Shown: positions 1 to 13,068 of the stretch, in pieces
Numbering within the stretch: position 1 is the stretch's first letter
How the letters are laid out: every line of letters begins with the position of its first letter
Assembly (NCBI GenBank): GCA_028829895.1
Contig: CM054181.1
Coordinates: 17,474,001-17,538,000 of the forward strand
Direction: 5' to 3'
Length of the DNA stretch: 64,000 bases
Source of the DNA: Sinotaia quadrata
Taxonomy: Eukaryota > Mollusca > Gastropoda > Architaenioglossa > Viviparidae
The notes under the pieces: model-generated
What the model saw: the letters and a program-made list of their open reading frames with translations, nothing else
Databases searched by the model: none
What the model was told of the DNA's origin: nothing
Program-made: the position numbers and the translations under genes

Positions 1-1229
1 GTGCAAATCAATACATTTACAAAACAGTGTTGTCTGCAATGATATTTTTCTTAATAGGAAATATTTGTTTTTTAAATGTCTTTGGTGTGTATATATATGT
101 ATTTTTGTTATTATCTTGCTTATTTTTTTTGCTTGATGAGGCTAAATTAACACACTTATATGATCACAGCTACTGTATTGGTCCTTTGATTATTACTTCA
201 ACATAATTAATGATAGCAGCCTAGGACAGATGAATCTTAGCAAATAAATATCTTGTTTGCCTTTCCATACACTACATTATGTTGTCTTTAAAATTTCACA
301 CATTCATTTTTGTTAATTTTTTTTCTAAATATTTTATTTTCTTAATTTACAAACCAGATTTGTAATTATGTGCTAATTTTTATTTGACATTGATTTTGCA
401 ACCCATTATTAGAATTTTTAAATTGTTAAGCACAAATTAGTTTTCTCCATCAAATATAGCATGAGGACTACAATAGCAACAATTAAAAATACAAATATAT
501 AAAACTTTCATTTACCTTATAAAGGAACATTTATTATTTTTTTTAAAAAAAACACAAAATCCTATGTTGTGAGCTGACAAGCAGGCTTCACACAACCAAA
601 GCACAACACTTAAAAAGACAAAAATAGTTCTCTCAACCAGTTATTGAGAGGTCACACTATCAGTGTCACTGTTGTTCTTTTAAAATTGTTCTTTCTTCTG
701 GTATCAGTTCCTGCTATTGTTTTCTTTTCAGTTTTATATATTATTCACTGTCCTACACACTAACACTTTTAAAGAAAAAATAAATCCTATAGAAAGAGTT
801 GTGTATATTCCGCCACTTTTTCTAACACATTTGACAATAATAATCTGTTAAAAACGAAAGTCTGTTGGTATACTCTGATGTTGGGTGTATCCTCTAAACT
901 GCTGAAGAGCTGAATTCTTGACCTTGCATCGTCTGTGAAGGGCATGGACTTGACAACTGCTTGGCATGTAGTGCTGCTGTGTTGACTGGAGACATGGGTG
1001 AGCGAAATGTATACTCTCTTCGTACTTCAAGATGTTCTTCTGCTGCTGTGCTGCCATGTTGGCTGGGGTGGGTGGTTGACATGTGCATCTTCTTCTGGCC
1101 TTGTGTTTTCTGTCCATACAGTGCCTGAACAGATCAATAAATCAGCAAGGTTGAAGCAATCTTGCGCTTGAAGTTATCTTTACTTGGAGTTGCTGCCTCT
1201 TGGCCATCACTAACCCTGCTTGCAGTGCC

Positions 1230-1555
1230 GAAAATGTTATGGATGGTGCTGTGTGATGATGATATTTGTATCCTGCTCACAGTGCCAAAATTATTATGGA
1301 CAGTGCCGTGTTATGATGATATTTGTATCCTGCTCAAAGTGCCAAAAATGTTACAGTACTGTGTGATGATGATATTTGTATCCTGCTCACAGTGCCAAAA
1401 ATGTTACAGTACTGTGTGATGATGATATTTGTATCCTGCTCACAGTGCCAAAAATGTTACAGTGCTGTGTGACGATGATATTTGTATCCTGCTCACAGTG
1501 CTAAAATTGTTACAGACATTGCTCTGTGATGATATTTGTATCCTGCTCAAAATTA
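1230..1555. repeat. Minisatellite, ~53-54 bp unit, about 6 copies
   Basis: Each unit contains TGATGATATTTGTATCCTGC, followed by TCACAGTGCCAAAA and a TTACAGT-like tail. Central copies near 1360-1480 are almost identical; the outer copies differ by several substitutions and small indels. The short plus-strand ORFs here are products of the repetition. Confidence 0.85.
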
Positions 1556-1605
1556 CTAAGGGAAATAACTCTTCACACACTCCAGATTTAAACCCTTTTT
1601 GTAAA

Positions 1606-1682
1606 TTTTTATTTTTAATACCTATTCCTTTAATTAGAAGAACACACCATCATATGAAAGGAATAGGTATTAAAAATAAAAA
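1606..1682. repeat. Perfect 26-bp inverted repeat with 25-bp spacer
   Basis: Bases 1606-1631 are the exact reverse complement of 1657-1682. The core is AATACCTATTCCTTT, matched by AAAGGAATAGGTATT. The spacer is AT-rich. No direct duplication flanks it, so it is not clearly a transposon; as RNA it would fold into a long stem-loop. Confidence 0.85.
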
Positions 1683-4384
1683 TGCTTAAAAATACATCTG
1701 TTCTAGGATAATACACAACTATAGTCAACATTCAATCAGAAAAATTTGTGAGCACCAATGTTCTACAAGCAGCACTCTGCTCTTTCATGCCTAATATATA
1801 TATATTACAAGACATTCAAAGGAAAAAGAGTAATTCACCAAACTACATTTCTGAGTGAGGAAGCTTTGGACATGAGTTTCAAAAACATTATATGGCCTAC
1901 TTCCATTCATAGATTGATTTTTTCCTAATATAAATGTAAGCTGTCAACATTAGGACTGAACTTTAGGAGCATGAATTTAGCATAAAAGTGTATTTTAACC
2001 ACCATGGTGAATTTACTCCCATTATTCTGAATGTCTCAAATGCATTTGCTGCACAAAGAATTAATTTTTTTTTTTTTAAAAAACATCGGACAGGCAATTA
2101 CACTAGAAGCTAAAATTCAATCTTAGACAATAAAAATAAAATAAAACAGTCTCAGAGCTATAACAGCACCAGTAGCCAAGGCAACCAAACAGACAAAGTG
2201 ACCAGATGAAAGAAACCAAAAAAATCTGCTCTGGCAGCTCTTGGGAGAGAGACCAAATACACAGCAACAATGAGTTCAGCATAAATGCCTTCTATACTGC
2301 AAAACTTGTTTTAATCAAAGGCTGACTTAGCCCTATCCCCAAACCACCCCCACCACCATGAAATTGGCCCAATTGCTGTATTACCATTAGTTTACATTTT
2401 GATATGGATTTATCAATTGTTTCTTAAATATTTAGTTGCATTATTGATAGTTGTGTATCAGTTTGAAAGTGGATATAATTTGTCATTCAAGTTCTAAAAG
2501 GTGTGCATTTTCTAGTGCTTATATGAAAATATTTATAACTTATCAGTTATTCTGTCTTTTAAATAGACTGCTGTAATTCTGTGTGTGGTTATGGATAAAA
2601 GAACCATTCATGTGTCATGAATAATGTGCAGTATTTTTTTGTATTTAGCTGTGGATATGTGACTCATTATTCATGTTCTGAACACTGAGTAGTTTTACTC
2701 CTGCATGGATTTTGGAAATAACTGGTGTCATGGAAAATGTTAAATATTTCATACAGTTAGAATTGGATTTACCACTTGTAAATGACAAGCACTGAATTGA
2801 ATAAAGTGTTGAGTGTCTGTGAAACAATTTGCAGAATTTAGACTTTGAGCATTTGAACTTAAGTGTAAAATTGGGCTTGACTTGCTTAACAATTTATATA
2901 CTAAATTGCAGCACATTTTTGTTTACTTAAGGACTTGATCATATGTCTGCAAGAGTTAATATTTTTAATTGTTTGCTGCTATACAAGCAAATTTCCTTGG
3001 CAAAGGCATGCTAGACTGATAATTTACCAAGCTTGGCATCAGGATATTTTACTGATTTGATATATATATGCATATATATGTCAGTCATTCTCTGTATGAC
3101 TGTATCATTTTGTGACATCTAGTTTGAAAAAATAAAGTGGATTAAATCTAATTATTTTTCATGTTAAAGTTTACAACAAGGCCTAATGCTCACATAAAAA
3201 CACAAGAAAAGATAACAATATTGATGTAATAGGAGTTTGAAATTCTTAAAAAAACATATGCTGTTGAAAACTTTTAGAGTTGAAATGTGTTTTACCAGAA
3301 AAAAAATCTTTAATTTTAAATAAGCAATATAATTATTTCATTACAATGAATATATTTTCTTTATTAACCTAAATTATTAGCTTAATCTGGTTACATATTT
3401 ATTTTAAATGGATTACAAAACTATAACTTGGTCACGTGGAAACTTATTCGGCTCCCAGGGTCTAAAAATTTCAACCATCATAAAAGAATCTCTATTTTTC
3501 TCATAAACATAAACATAAAATAGACTAAGTTATTATGCTGAGAAGATAATATTAAATAATAAACAAATTTATAATTTTGTTACCTAAAATTGGATGTTTT
3601 TCATTTGTGCATTTATTAGTGATCATATTTTCTGTTACGTTGATTTGATCATTTACTCTAAATTAGAGAATTTCTGTTCCTTCTGTTTAAAAATGTGTTC
3701 TTGTATTTTGCTTGAACAATTAATATTGCTTTGAACATTTGTGTTTGTATTTAGTGTGGAGACTTTCTGTTAAGTTGATTTGATCATTTATACATGTTTA
3801 GCCAGGCAACCTTATATTGAAATAATTTTATTTGTTTGTACATGTACTGTTTTATGTTAACTTTATATTATGCTGATTTGATCATGTGGCAGCTGTAAAT
3901 TGGTGACTTTAAATTGAAATGAGCTTGTCAGTTCATACATATACAGTTCTGTTCTATGGTGACTTTATATTGAAAATTAGTTTGTTAGTTCATACATATA
4001 CTATTGTGGGTTAGAATTTTTTATTTTTTATTATTGTTTAGGAGAATTATGGTGGATATCAAAGATTCCTCTTTCATACAGCTCTAGTTTATTAATATAT
4101 TGCATACATTAGAATGTAGAAAATCTTTTATCGTTCTATGCTGAGTGTATGTAAAAATTATGGAGAATGTTAAAGATTAATTATCACTCAAAGACTTATA
4201 TTGTTTGATTTAATTCTGCTGGCATTTCTTTGACGGTCCCTCTGGGTGTCATACTTTTTAATAATTTATTTTGTTTGTCGTTGTTTAAACTATTTAGTCA
4301 TCACATTTGGCAGTTTACAAAAGTAATCATCGCTTTGACTTTGAGAGATCTGTAGATTTATTTTCAGTAACATGTTTTCTTCAG

Positions 4385-4535
4385 AGCTGCAGTGTATGCA
4401 ACAAAGAAAAGAAAATTTCAAGTTCCTCTCCTCAATCGCAATTCTTTCCGAGCAAAGGAAGTTGATGTTGAAGAATGTGCATTTTATGAAGCCGATGCAC
4501 CAGTAGCCATGGCAATGATGAGTGCAACAGCTGAA
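4385..4535 (+). CDS. DUF4139 gene, exon a
   Basis: The acceptor is TTTTCTTCAG (ends 4384) and the donor GTATAT (4536). It encodes 50 residues beginning AAVYATKKRK and ending AMAMMSATAE. This is the variable linker just ahead of the core domain. Translation past the donor meets a TGA within four codons. Confidence 0.78.
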
Positions 4536-6511
4536 GTATATAAATTCTGATTTTTAACCCTTTTAATACTTCAGATGTGTAATAAATAATGTGTTGTGTG
4601 GTCTGCTTGTTTGCCCTAAAGGTACAAAAACTATTTTAATGCTCTTAACAGCTCAATAGATCTGCTTCTGCTGTGTCATATCTTGGGATATGCATCCTTC
4701 CTTTGTGGTTTTTCTTGTGTAATTCACATATTCAGTCCACAAAGTTTTGTGATGGATTGCAATATAAGTATCATTCAAAATGTTTCTTAAAGACAGATAT
4801 TGAAGTTTCTTGTGCTCAGTGTTTCAGAAAATTCACTACTTGTATGGCTAGATGATACCTCCCTTAGAATAGCTTGGTGGTGGTTGGCTGTAATTTTTAG
4901 CAACTTTACAGTGGTACTTGGTTATGGATCAAGCTCGAAATAATTTTGGAAGGCATGTTTTTTGATTACTGACACTAGCTGACATAGTCATTGTTTTGTC
5001 TTAACAATTGCTGTTATTTTCTGTTTAGCATGTGTTTGCCTATTGCTAAGCTGCATAAGAATAAAATGTAGTTATTTACGTTTTATATTTAAAACTCTTC
5101 TTCAACCATCGCCTGATTATTTTGTTTGCCTGTTTTCTGCTTCACAAAAATAATTTGTTAATTTTATTATAAATCTCCATTATTCACCTCACATTGACTT
5201 TCTTAACTAGTTTTCTTTGTTAAATTATTTACATTCACTAAAGTCATTCTTGTTCAAAACTTAGATTTCATCCATTTTGCTCAAACAGTTGAAAAATAAT
5301 GAAGAAAGGACTGTTGTTTTTTTACATAAAATTTGGCCATTCATTTGGTGTGTCTCACAAACATTCAAACAAACTAACAAAAATTAAACCAACAAGAAAC
5401 AAATAAAATTCTTAGTGCTTGGGCCATTCTTTATTATCTTCAAGCACTGTAATACCTTACAAGCACCATAATTCCTTACAAACATGATAACACTAAACAA
5501 GACTATAAAAATTTGCAAGCACCACTGTAACACCATACAAGCACTGTAACTGCATACAAGCACTGTAACACCATACAAGCATTGTAATTGCATACAAGCA
5601 CTGTAACACCATACAAGTACAAAAAACCCTAGACTGTCAATGCTTGCACTCAAAACTGTGATTTCTGTACATCTGAAATATTACGTTGATGCAGTATATG
5701 GTTGTTAAAAAATTTCATTTAATTAATACAGAAATAAGAACAGAAAGCATTCTTTGTGCTTAAATCATTCTTTATTAAATGTGCAGATACAAGAAAGCAG
5801 ATTGCAAGAATTCATACTCAGACATTCATTTCTTTGCATCCTACAACTGTATTTCAGAATCAGTAAATTAAAAAATTGTAAGGTGTATCTGTCTTTGACA
5901 ATTGTGTATTATAAAAAAAAACAAACTGGCTGTTTCTTATACATGTACTTCTACGTGTGGAAATGTTTTACCATATCTTTGTACATTTAGTTCATTTGGT
6001 TTTTAAAGTAAATTTTTCAGTAAAAATTACTTTATGTATGAATTTCATTGCTCCATAGATTGCCTCTGTAATATACTTTCACTACATTGAATTATCATGA
6101 ACATAATTTTTTGTGTACTGAATCTAATGAAACACATAGATGGATACTTAAATTCTGTCATCAACTGATTGTCTAGAACTAGTAGAAGGTATTGATGGAA
6201 ATAAAAATCAGCAGTGTTACTATCCATGATAAAATATTGGATGCATGAGAGGAAATGAAATCTGGTTTTGAATATAAAAATAAAGAGAAGGCAAAGATAA
6301 ATAATAAGCAAAGTTGAAGTGAAAAAAAAAGTGTAAATTGTTTGAAGTACTAAAATACATTTGTTGTGTCTGATGAAATGGACCTTGCTTGACCGCTTTA
6401 TGAAGGAAATCATGGGACATCATCTCAGTTGACCTGGTCGAACTTTAGTCAACCACACATTAGTCAAATAATCAAGTATTGAATAACTTGATATTTCACT
6501 GTGTGTGTGTG

Positions 6512-6597
<86 letters not shown>

Positions 6598-9500
6598 CGT
6601 GCTTCTTCATTTTAGAGTAGTATGGTCTTTGATTTTTAATCATTGCTGTAAATTTGCTTTTTTAGTTTTACTTCAGTAAAAGTTATTTATGTTTTGCCTT
6701 TGTGTTTCCATAGTTTTACTAACAGCATGGAGCATTTTATGTTCGTTTAATATGTTGGTGGTGTAGTTGATTTGTCTAATTAATAATTGTTTAATTTTAT
6801 TACATTTATGTGTGCGGTGGGGTTGTTGCTGTTTTCCTGAAATTAATTCATAAATGCATGCCTCGTTAAATTTTATAATTGATGAATATTAGAAGAAAAT
6901 TAAAAAGCATAATGATGAATTTCTAAAAAAATTAGAAAACATATTGATACATTTGTAAGTGGCCTGCCTCCAAGATTTGTCAAGCTCTGGGTACAAAAGA
7001 TATTTAAAATAAAAAACAATAAAAAATAATATCTTTGGTTCTCCAACTTTTCTCTTGCTTTCTTTTTCATCCTCTCGCCTCTCAGTACCCTCTTGCCATT
7101 TCTTTCTTTCTTCTTTTTACTCCACTTCTCTGCGTGCATTTCCCTATCTGGAGTTTTACATTCTCTAGCATCTCATGCACCCTTGTTTTACTACCATACA
7201 CATACGGACATGTACACATTCACTTTCATGTTATTTTTGCTTTTGCTTACACACCATATGCACTGTAGATACTTAGTAAATATATGTATGTGTAGTGTGT
7301 GTATATCACTATAACATAATTGAAATTGATAGTTGTTACACATATCATTCAAAACAAAATATTACATGAAATACACTAATATATAACATTTTCTTTTTGG
7401 AAAACAAAGTTTGCATCTTATAAAATGGTGCAGTTAAATTTGCCTCTGGTACTTGGGTTCATACATTGTCTCCAAAGAGTAATAAGTACAGTAACTAACT
7501 TGTGAACTGTTCTTTTTTTTACATTTGTAATCTTTATCAAAAACCTTAAATGTTAAGACATTTTGAGATTTTTAAATATCTTTAAAAAAATAAGATTTGA
7601 CTATATTCATTTCTTTACATCTTACCTGGAAAGCAAGAGCTTCATCCACATTTCATCTTCATCTTTTACATTCACATTTACTTGTACAGGTGAGTGAGTC
7701 TCGAGCATCCACAGTATACGAGATCATGATTCGTTCTACGATCCCAAGTGACAGTGTAGAACACAAGGTAACAGTGGGCCTCATTGACATCACACCATCT
7801 CTGCAGTACACCACTGTGCCCAAGTGCACCCCTCAGGCTTTCATGATTGCTAAGGTTGTCAACAAGTCTCCATACACTTTCCTACATGGGGATACCAGTG
7901 TGTTTCTTGACAACACATTTGTGTGTAAAGTGAGTCTTGTTCCTTAATTGGTGTTTGGTTGGTTTAGAACTCTTTTTTTTTTTTTTTTATTGACCCTTGC
8001 CATTTGTCATTGTTGTGTTAGGAACTTTTAAAGTTTGCAGTCATTGGGTATGAATTAGGTAATAATTTACTTTTTATTTAATTAATAATAAATAGTATTT
8101 CTTTAAGGCATCCTCCACTACACCCCACTCCACCCAAAAGGTAAATCATAAATCTGTATTGACAGGATTACCTGTCGTATGTGTTAAAATGGAAGTACTT
8201 TAATGGCTGTCATATCGTATATTACAAGCAAGTGTATTTCTACTGAAGAAGGATATCCATTCATTAGTTGGGTTGGGGGAGGTAATTTTGGTGTTTAATC
8301 GCTGCATATTTTTTGCAAGGAAAACTCCTTGCCAAATAGAAAATGAACAGAACACTGACATATCAACCACTTGCAAGTGGTTCTTAGAGATGACCATATA
8401 TTTGGAAGACAATATTATTTGTTGAAAATTGAAATAATTAATTTTAACAAAGAAATCATTTATTTGAAAATGACTTCAGATTGTCAGTCACCCATAAATT
8501 ATTGAAATCTAGGACAACATGACGAGTGATACACCCTTCCAGTGACTCCCGAGCCTCCCTGGAAGAAGTGGGTCACCTGCCAACATATAACAATAACAAA
8601 GACAATGCATACATTACAAGAAAAATTTTACATAAAGAATGACATGAATATTGAATGCAAATTAATAAAAAGATTTATAGAAGAAAATAATAAAAATTAA
8701 TATAGATGTATTTCAATTACAATTTCAATAATCACTCCGAACTATCTGGAAAAATATAGCCTGACCATATTGTTTATTATTAATTAAATGTTTGCTGTTT
8801 AACTGGGGTCTCTTTCTTTTCTACCAAAGTTACTTTTTCTTGTTTTTCTTGACTGTTCTCACACAAACATCCTAGTGGTGTCAGTAACAAGACATATCTG
8901 ATAAAAAAAAAAAAAAAAACACCTGAAATTAATTATTAAGTTCTTTAGTGCACTGAGTGCAGTGTCTGTAACAAGACATAATCATGAATTTACAGTTTAA
9001 TGCTTTCAGCTGTAAAGCACTTGTTTTTCAGTGTGCTTTTTAAAAAAGTGTATTTCACAAAATTTTATGTTTTATTTTATTTTACTAATGATTATTTTAT
9101 CAGCCACAAACCTAATCTTTCTTTATCCTATAAGAAGTTATTTAAATTTGCTTCCTATCAGTCCAAAACCTAATATTTCTCTTCCTAGAAGTACTTAAAG
9201 GATTTTATCTTGCCAGCCAGGAACCTAAAATTCTCTTTCCTAATTACATATTCAAATTTGCATCTCTTGCCAGCCAAAAGCCTAATCTTTCTCATTTCTT
9301 GATTACTTCTTCAGCAGATTTTGCAGTCTGATTTTTAGAATTGTACATTTTGTATTGACACTGGTGATTTAAATCCACAGATGTATAGAATATTATTACA
9401 TATATGTTTTACTGCATAGTTTGGCTGGCATAGATTTTTGCTAAGTGAGAGTTCCTTTCAAATGAATACAGTTTTTTTACTATTTAAATATAACAGGTAA

Positions 9501-11039
9501 TTGACACTGTTGAGATTTTTTCAAAATTATGTAAATTTATTTTATTTTATTTTAACTTTTTAAAATAAAAAATTTTGCTCATCAATTTCATACTATGCTG
9601 TCTTCAAACTATTTAAGCTAGATTTCTGTTACTGTATTAATAAAATAACTCATTTTATCTTGATATATTACTATTACATAGAATTATGGAAAGGATAATT
9701 TGTGTGCTTCTCTGAATCAGGGCATGATGAAGGATGTTTTCCCAATGGAAGAGTTCGAGTGTTCTCTTGGAGTTGATGCAGCTGTTAAGGTGACCTATAA
9801 GCCACTGAAAAAGTATCGTGCAGCATCTGGCATTCTGTCCAAGGTCATCAGCACCACCCACGAACAAGTCATTGAAATCAAGAACACTCATGACTACAAC
9901 ATTAAAATTCTTCTTACTGATCAGTTTCCTCGTAGTAGTGAAGAACGTATCAAGGTTTGTATGTAAGGAATTGCACTACTGGTGTCAATCAGTTTAGATC
10001 AATAAATATTTAGATCGATAAATATTCAGGATCAGTAAATGCATCAGTAACTGAAATACTGGAATAAAGTTCCAGTCCAGAATGTGTTATTAATATTGGA
10101 CACCAGTATTATACATATACATGTTTGAGTGACAGTACTTAAAAGTGTGTGTACATGCATGACTATGTGAAATGAGAAATGCTCTTGACCTTCATTAAAA
10201 CAAGAAAAATAATTCTTTAACCCTTTGAACCCTAACCGCCCAGCCCTTAAAACCATTCCCTGGGCTCCTGAGCAGACAACGCACACAATGGACACAAGCA
10301 ACTATATCTAGCTTGATCATCATCCAAAACACACATTTTGGCGTTCAAGTGGTAGTCAGAATTCATTTTGATGTCACTTTCACAATAATCATGATTTAAA
10401 TCTTAATTCTTCCTCCTCCATTCCTTTAAACACAAGTTCAACAATTTGGTCCAGTGTTAGCATTTTAGAACTACCATTTCTAGGATTTTTAGCACACCTT
10501 TTAATCATGAAAGGATTAAAAAAATTGCTAAATGAATTAAATTCATGGGTGCCGCCATTACTCCAATATTTTAAAAGTATTTTCCTGTCCAGATTGCAAT
10601 CTACAGTAAGGTGTGTGAAATCTAAATATCGGTCACTTGGAAAATGGATTGTTTACACACAGACCAAAAAAACAGGATCTCGGGTTGAAAGGGTTAAGAC
10701 AAGTGGTTGTAACTCTAACAGTGATGATGCTATATATAAATAAAGTATTTTTATTGTCTGTGTTAAATTTATACAAATGCCCAAATATCTACTTTAAAAA
10801 ACTATTGATAAAAGTCAAAGAATTATTCTGTTAAACTTGATTTTCAGTAACTGCATCTATCTAGGCTAGTCGTCATATTGTACACAATATAAGGCTGTAT
10901 TATTATGAAGACTTGTACAAATTGTTCTTTCTCTATTGAAATGTATTTGTACAAAAGTTAAATTTTCTCATCTCTTAGGACAGGATGAATTCTGAACATT
11001 ATCAGGCATGCTTGCTGACAAGCACATGTGCGCGCACAT

Positions 11040-11085
<46 letters not shown>

Positions 11086-11405
11086 TTCTTCCCTCTCAAT
11101 AAAACAGACATGGACATATATTTTGAGTCATTATTTTAATGATGAGTGTCTAAATGTATGCTTATGCATATCTACTGATCCATTCAATGTAACTTTAAAT
11201 GTCAAAACAGATAAACCTGCAAGAACCTCAGATAGACTTGAAGCATCCAGAGAAAAACAAAGATGTCACCATAAACAAGCAGAATAATATCGAGTGGAAC
11301 CTGGAGCTGAAGCCTCAGGAAACAAAAGAAATCCTTCTCAAGTATATTGTGGAACACCCCGCTAATTTGACTATCAACACTAGAGAGTTTGTCGACAAAT
11401 CCTAA
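4385..11405 (+). CDS. DUF4139 domain protein (F37C4.5-like), 3' part, four exons
   Basis: The exons 4385-4535, 7690-7929, 9721-9954 and 11211-11405 join in frame into 272 codons plus stop; every internal junction is phase 0 with AG acceptors and GT donors. The product matches, from memory of the family, the C-terminal DUF4139 region of the F37C4.5-like / MuiA-like proteins found in animals, fungi and bacteria. Family-like stretches are VTVGLIDITPSLQYTTVPK, FLDNTFVCK, EEFECSLGVDAAVKVTY and IEWNLELKP. Full-length relatives are roughly 500-650 residues with an N-terminal DUF4140 region and coiled coil, so about half the protein is missing because the window starts inside the gene. No signal peptide or membrane segment is seen in this part. 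The biochemical function of the family is not established. The first exon starts one base before a codon (split codon 2|1). Confidence 0.88.
5515..5620. repeat. Minisatellite, 19-bp unit in a 38-bp higher-order pattern
   Basis: CAAGCACTGTAACACCATA alternates with CAAGCACTGTAACTGCATA, giving about five and a half copies. A degenerate extension reaches back to about 5440. Confidence 0.85.
6500..6602. repeat. (TG)n microsatellite
   Basis: About 100 bp of TG dinucleotides with one TTTG interruption near 6527 and a TGCG-rich end. The Cys/Val ORF spanning it is an artefact. Confidence 0.98.
7690..7929 (+). CDS. DUF4139 gene, exon b (core domain)
   Basis: The acceptor is CTTGTACAG and the donor GTGAGT. 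The exon encodes 80 residues and holds the most conserved part of DUF4139, including HKVTVGLIDITPSLQYTTVP and GDTSVFLDNTFVCK. The reading frame remains open into the intron as far as a TAA at about 7945. Confidence 0.9.
7930..9720 (+). other. DUF4139 intron b-c with degenerate ~65-bp repeats
   Basis: No coding signal. From about 9095 to 9300 the phrase CAGCCAnAAACCTAATcTTTCT recurs four times at roughly 60-70-bp spacing with much divergence. There is also a run of A residues near 8905. Confidence 0.65.
9721..9954 (+). CDS. DUF4139 gene, exon c
   Basis: The exon encodes 78 residues. It begins GMMKDVFPMEEF and continues with the family-typical EEFECSLGVDAAVKVTY. The acceptor CTCTGAATCAG has a weak pyrimidine tract, but the frame and domain continuity fix it. 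The donor is GTTTGT. Confidence 0.88.
9955..11210 (+). other. DUF4139 intron c-d with (CA)n
   Basis: Intron between the last two exons. It contains a CA dinucleotide run at 11042-11085 with one interruption. No other structure was recognised. Confidence 0.7.
11211..11405 (+). CDS. DUF4139 gene, terminal exon
   Basis: The acceptor is AAATGTCAAAACAG. The exon encodes 64 residues starting INLQEPQIDLK and ending FVDKS, then TAA at 11403-11405. The segment IEWNLELKPQETKEI is the usual closing beta-strand region of the family. Confidence 0.88.
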   Translation: MNLQEPQIDLKHPEKNKDVTINKQNNIEWNLELKPQETKEILLKYIVEHPANLTINTREFVDKS

Positions 11406-11584
11406 GCAGTGACTTACTCATCAGCCTGAGAGAGGGCAATCAAGGAGAGTGTTTTTAATGATTGTAGTAACTCTTACTTTTTTCACTTTAGTGAATTTAA
11501 CACTTGGTAGAATGTAAAGGTACTTGTTTTGAATTTATATTTTTCTCTGGCATTAGATTTTTAATGAATGTTGTTATAGAGTTT

Positions 11585-11585
<1 letters not shown>

Positions 11586-11634
<49 letters not shown>
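11586..11634. repeat. (TA)n microsatellite in the 3' UTR region
   Basis: About 49 bp of alternating TA, starting 180 bp after the DUF4139 stop codon. Confidence 0.98.
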
Positions 11635-11638
<4 letters not shown>

Positions 11639-11918
11639 CAATGACAATTTTTCTATATCTGCTGGATATTTTTATGTTATGTGCATATTAATAATATATA
11701 CTCTTGCTACCTTCTTATAGATTTTGACAAATTTTATGTCATTTAATACCATCTGTACAGTAATTGGGCATTTAGAAGATTGTGATAGCTACTCGTTGAC
11801 TTGATTAAATAAGCATATATTTTTACATACTGAAACTATGTATGCATTCTACTTTGTGTAAAATTTGTGTTGACAATTAAATCTGTCAAAGTAATTTTGG
11901 CATCTTGAAGATTGTTTT

Positions 11919-11924
11919 AATAAA
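11919..11924 (+). terminator. Candidate poly(A) signal of the DUF4139 gene
   Basis: AATAAA lies 514 bp after the stop codon. Several other AATAAA matches exist further on in this AT-rich DNA, so the true 3' end is uncertain. Confidence 0.35.
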
Positions 11925-12978
11925 AACTTTCAATGATTTGATTGTGATAATTGCTCCTCAGTTTTTACCAACCTTCTACTGACACCTCAAGCATTTGGCT
12001 GCAACCTGGCAGCCTCAGCAGTTGACAACAGACAGACCTTGTTAACTACGCAAAATTATTACTGTTAGTCTGTTTTTTAATACTTTACAATTATTGTTAA
12101 ATGAAATATTTGTCCTGTGTGAATTATTAAATTGTTTCATTAAGACTTGTGTACTTATTTTTGGTGGGTTTTTTGAAAATTTCCTTTTCAGTGTTTCCAT
12201 TTGGTATTCTCAAAAAATTTATTCACTTTGTTCTATCGAGAGTTAAATTTATATATTTGTTAGTCATTGGGGCAAGTTGTGATTCAGAAATGTTCATCTT
12301 TTATTTTCTGGAACTCAGAAATGTATCTGGTATTTTTGCCTTATTCGGAATGCAAAAGCTCTCATTATAGAGTTATTAATGATGCTCATTTTTAATTGAT
12401 ATTGTTTTCATATAGTGCGAGTTGTCTTCTTTGTTATCGATATTGTGCTTTCCTTAAGAATTTTTAGTTTAATTCTTGTTTTAAATTTACACTTTCTTGG
12501 GTATAGAGTGAACGCCCTTGACTATAAGTCTTAGCAAAAGCTTATTGTTTTAAAGAACCTGGTGCACTCATGGCCATTGCTTTTCTTTTCACTTGTTCTG
12601 TGATAGACTATGCCGATCTCTCCTGTAGTATCGTCTTATTAATATTATTGTTTATGTGTCTGTAATGTCTGATCAACATTATTTCTTAATCCACTTTTCA
12701 CTTTGTGTTTTATTAAAATTTATTTCCAAGCTCAGCTTGATACAGCAATGCTGTTACTTTTTCTTTTAAAATCTTTTGAATATTGTTCTTATTTGCAAAT
12801 CTAGAAACTGAAACAAGCTTCATGAACTATGTGCGCTTTCCTTACTTTTGCTCCTACAGGTGGCATTTAACTGCCATTTTGCTACTAAAATTATAATGGT
12901 GCCTTATGCATTTTGCTCTATAAATTGTCTTTAGGTTTAACTGTGTGCTACCTCACTGTGCATTTACTACTTAAAAGT

Positions 12979-13068
12979 TTTACTGGCTGATTGTATTTTA
13001 GATTGAGATTTACTGGCTGATTGTATTTTAGATTGAGATTTACTGGCTGATTGTATTTTAGAATGAGA
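12979..13068. repeat. 30-bp tandem repeat, 3 copies
   Basis: The unit begins TTTACTGGCTGATTGTATTT; the three copies are near-identical, the last with one base change. Confidence 0.9.

Larger units (their letters stand above)
1..4384. other. Non-coding AT-rich DNA, probably intron of the DUF4139 gene
   Basis: I see no convincing exon here. The first recognisable exon of the plus-strand DUF4139 gene starts at 4385 in the middle of a protein, so this stretch is most simply its intron, at least 4.4 kb long. It contains a 53-54-bp minisatellite (1230-1555) and a long inverted repeat (1606-1682), listed separately. From about 3630 to 4000 the phrase TTGATTTGATCAT recurs three times in a weak, degenerate repeat. 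The short ORFs are not family-like. Confidence 0.5.
4536..7689 (+). other. DUF4139 intron a-b
   Basis: An intron with no coding signal. It contains a 19-bp minisatellite and a TG microsatellite, listed separately. The ORFs at 5384-5653 and 6045-6423 on the other strand are low-complexity, partly repeat-derived frames. Confidence 0.7.

Noticed and set aside
848..1117. His/Gln-rich ORF on the minus strand
   Set aside because: Two overlapping frames with no family likeness and a composition expected by chance; it lies in a probable intron.
1606..1682. Hairpin as a bacterial-type terminator
   Set aside because: The context is an animal intron; such terminators do not apply.
6045..6423. Membrane-like ORF of 122 codons on the minus strand
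   Set aside because: AT-rich random frame overlapping another ORF inside a DUF4139 intron; no start context or homology.
6479..6679. Cys/Val-rich ORF
   Set aside because: It is a translation of the (TG)n microsatellite.
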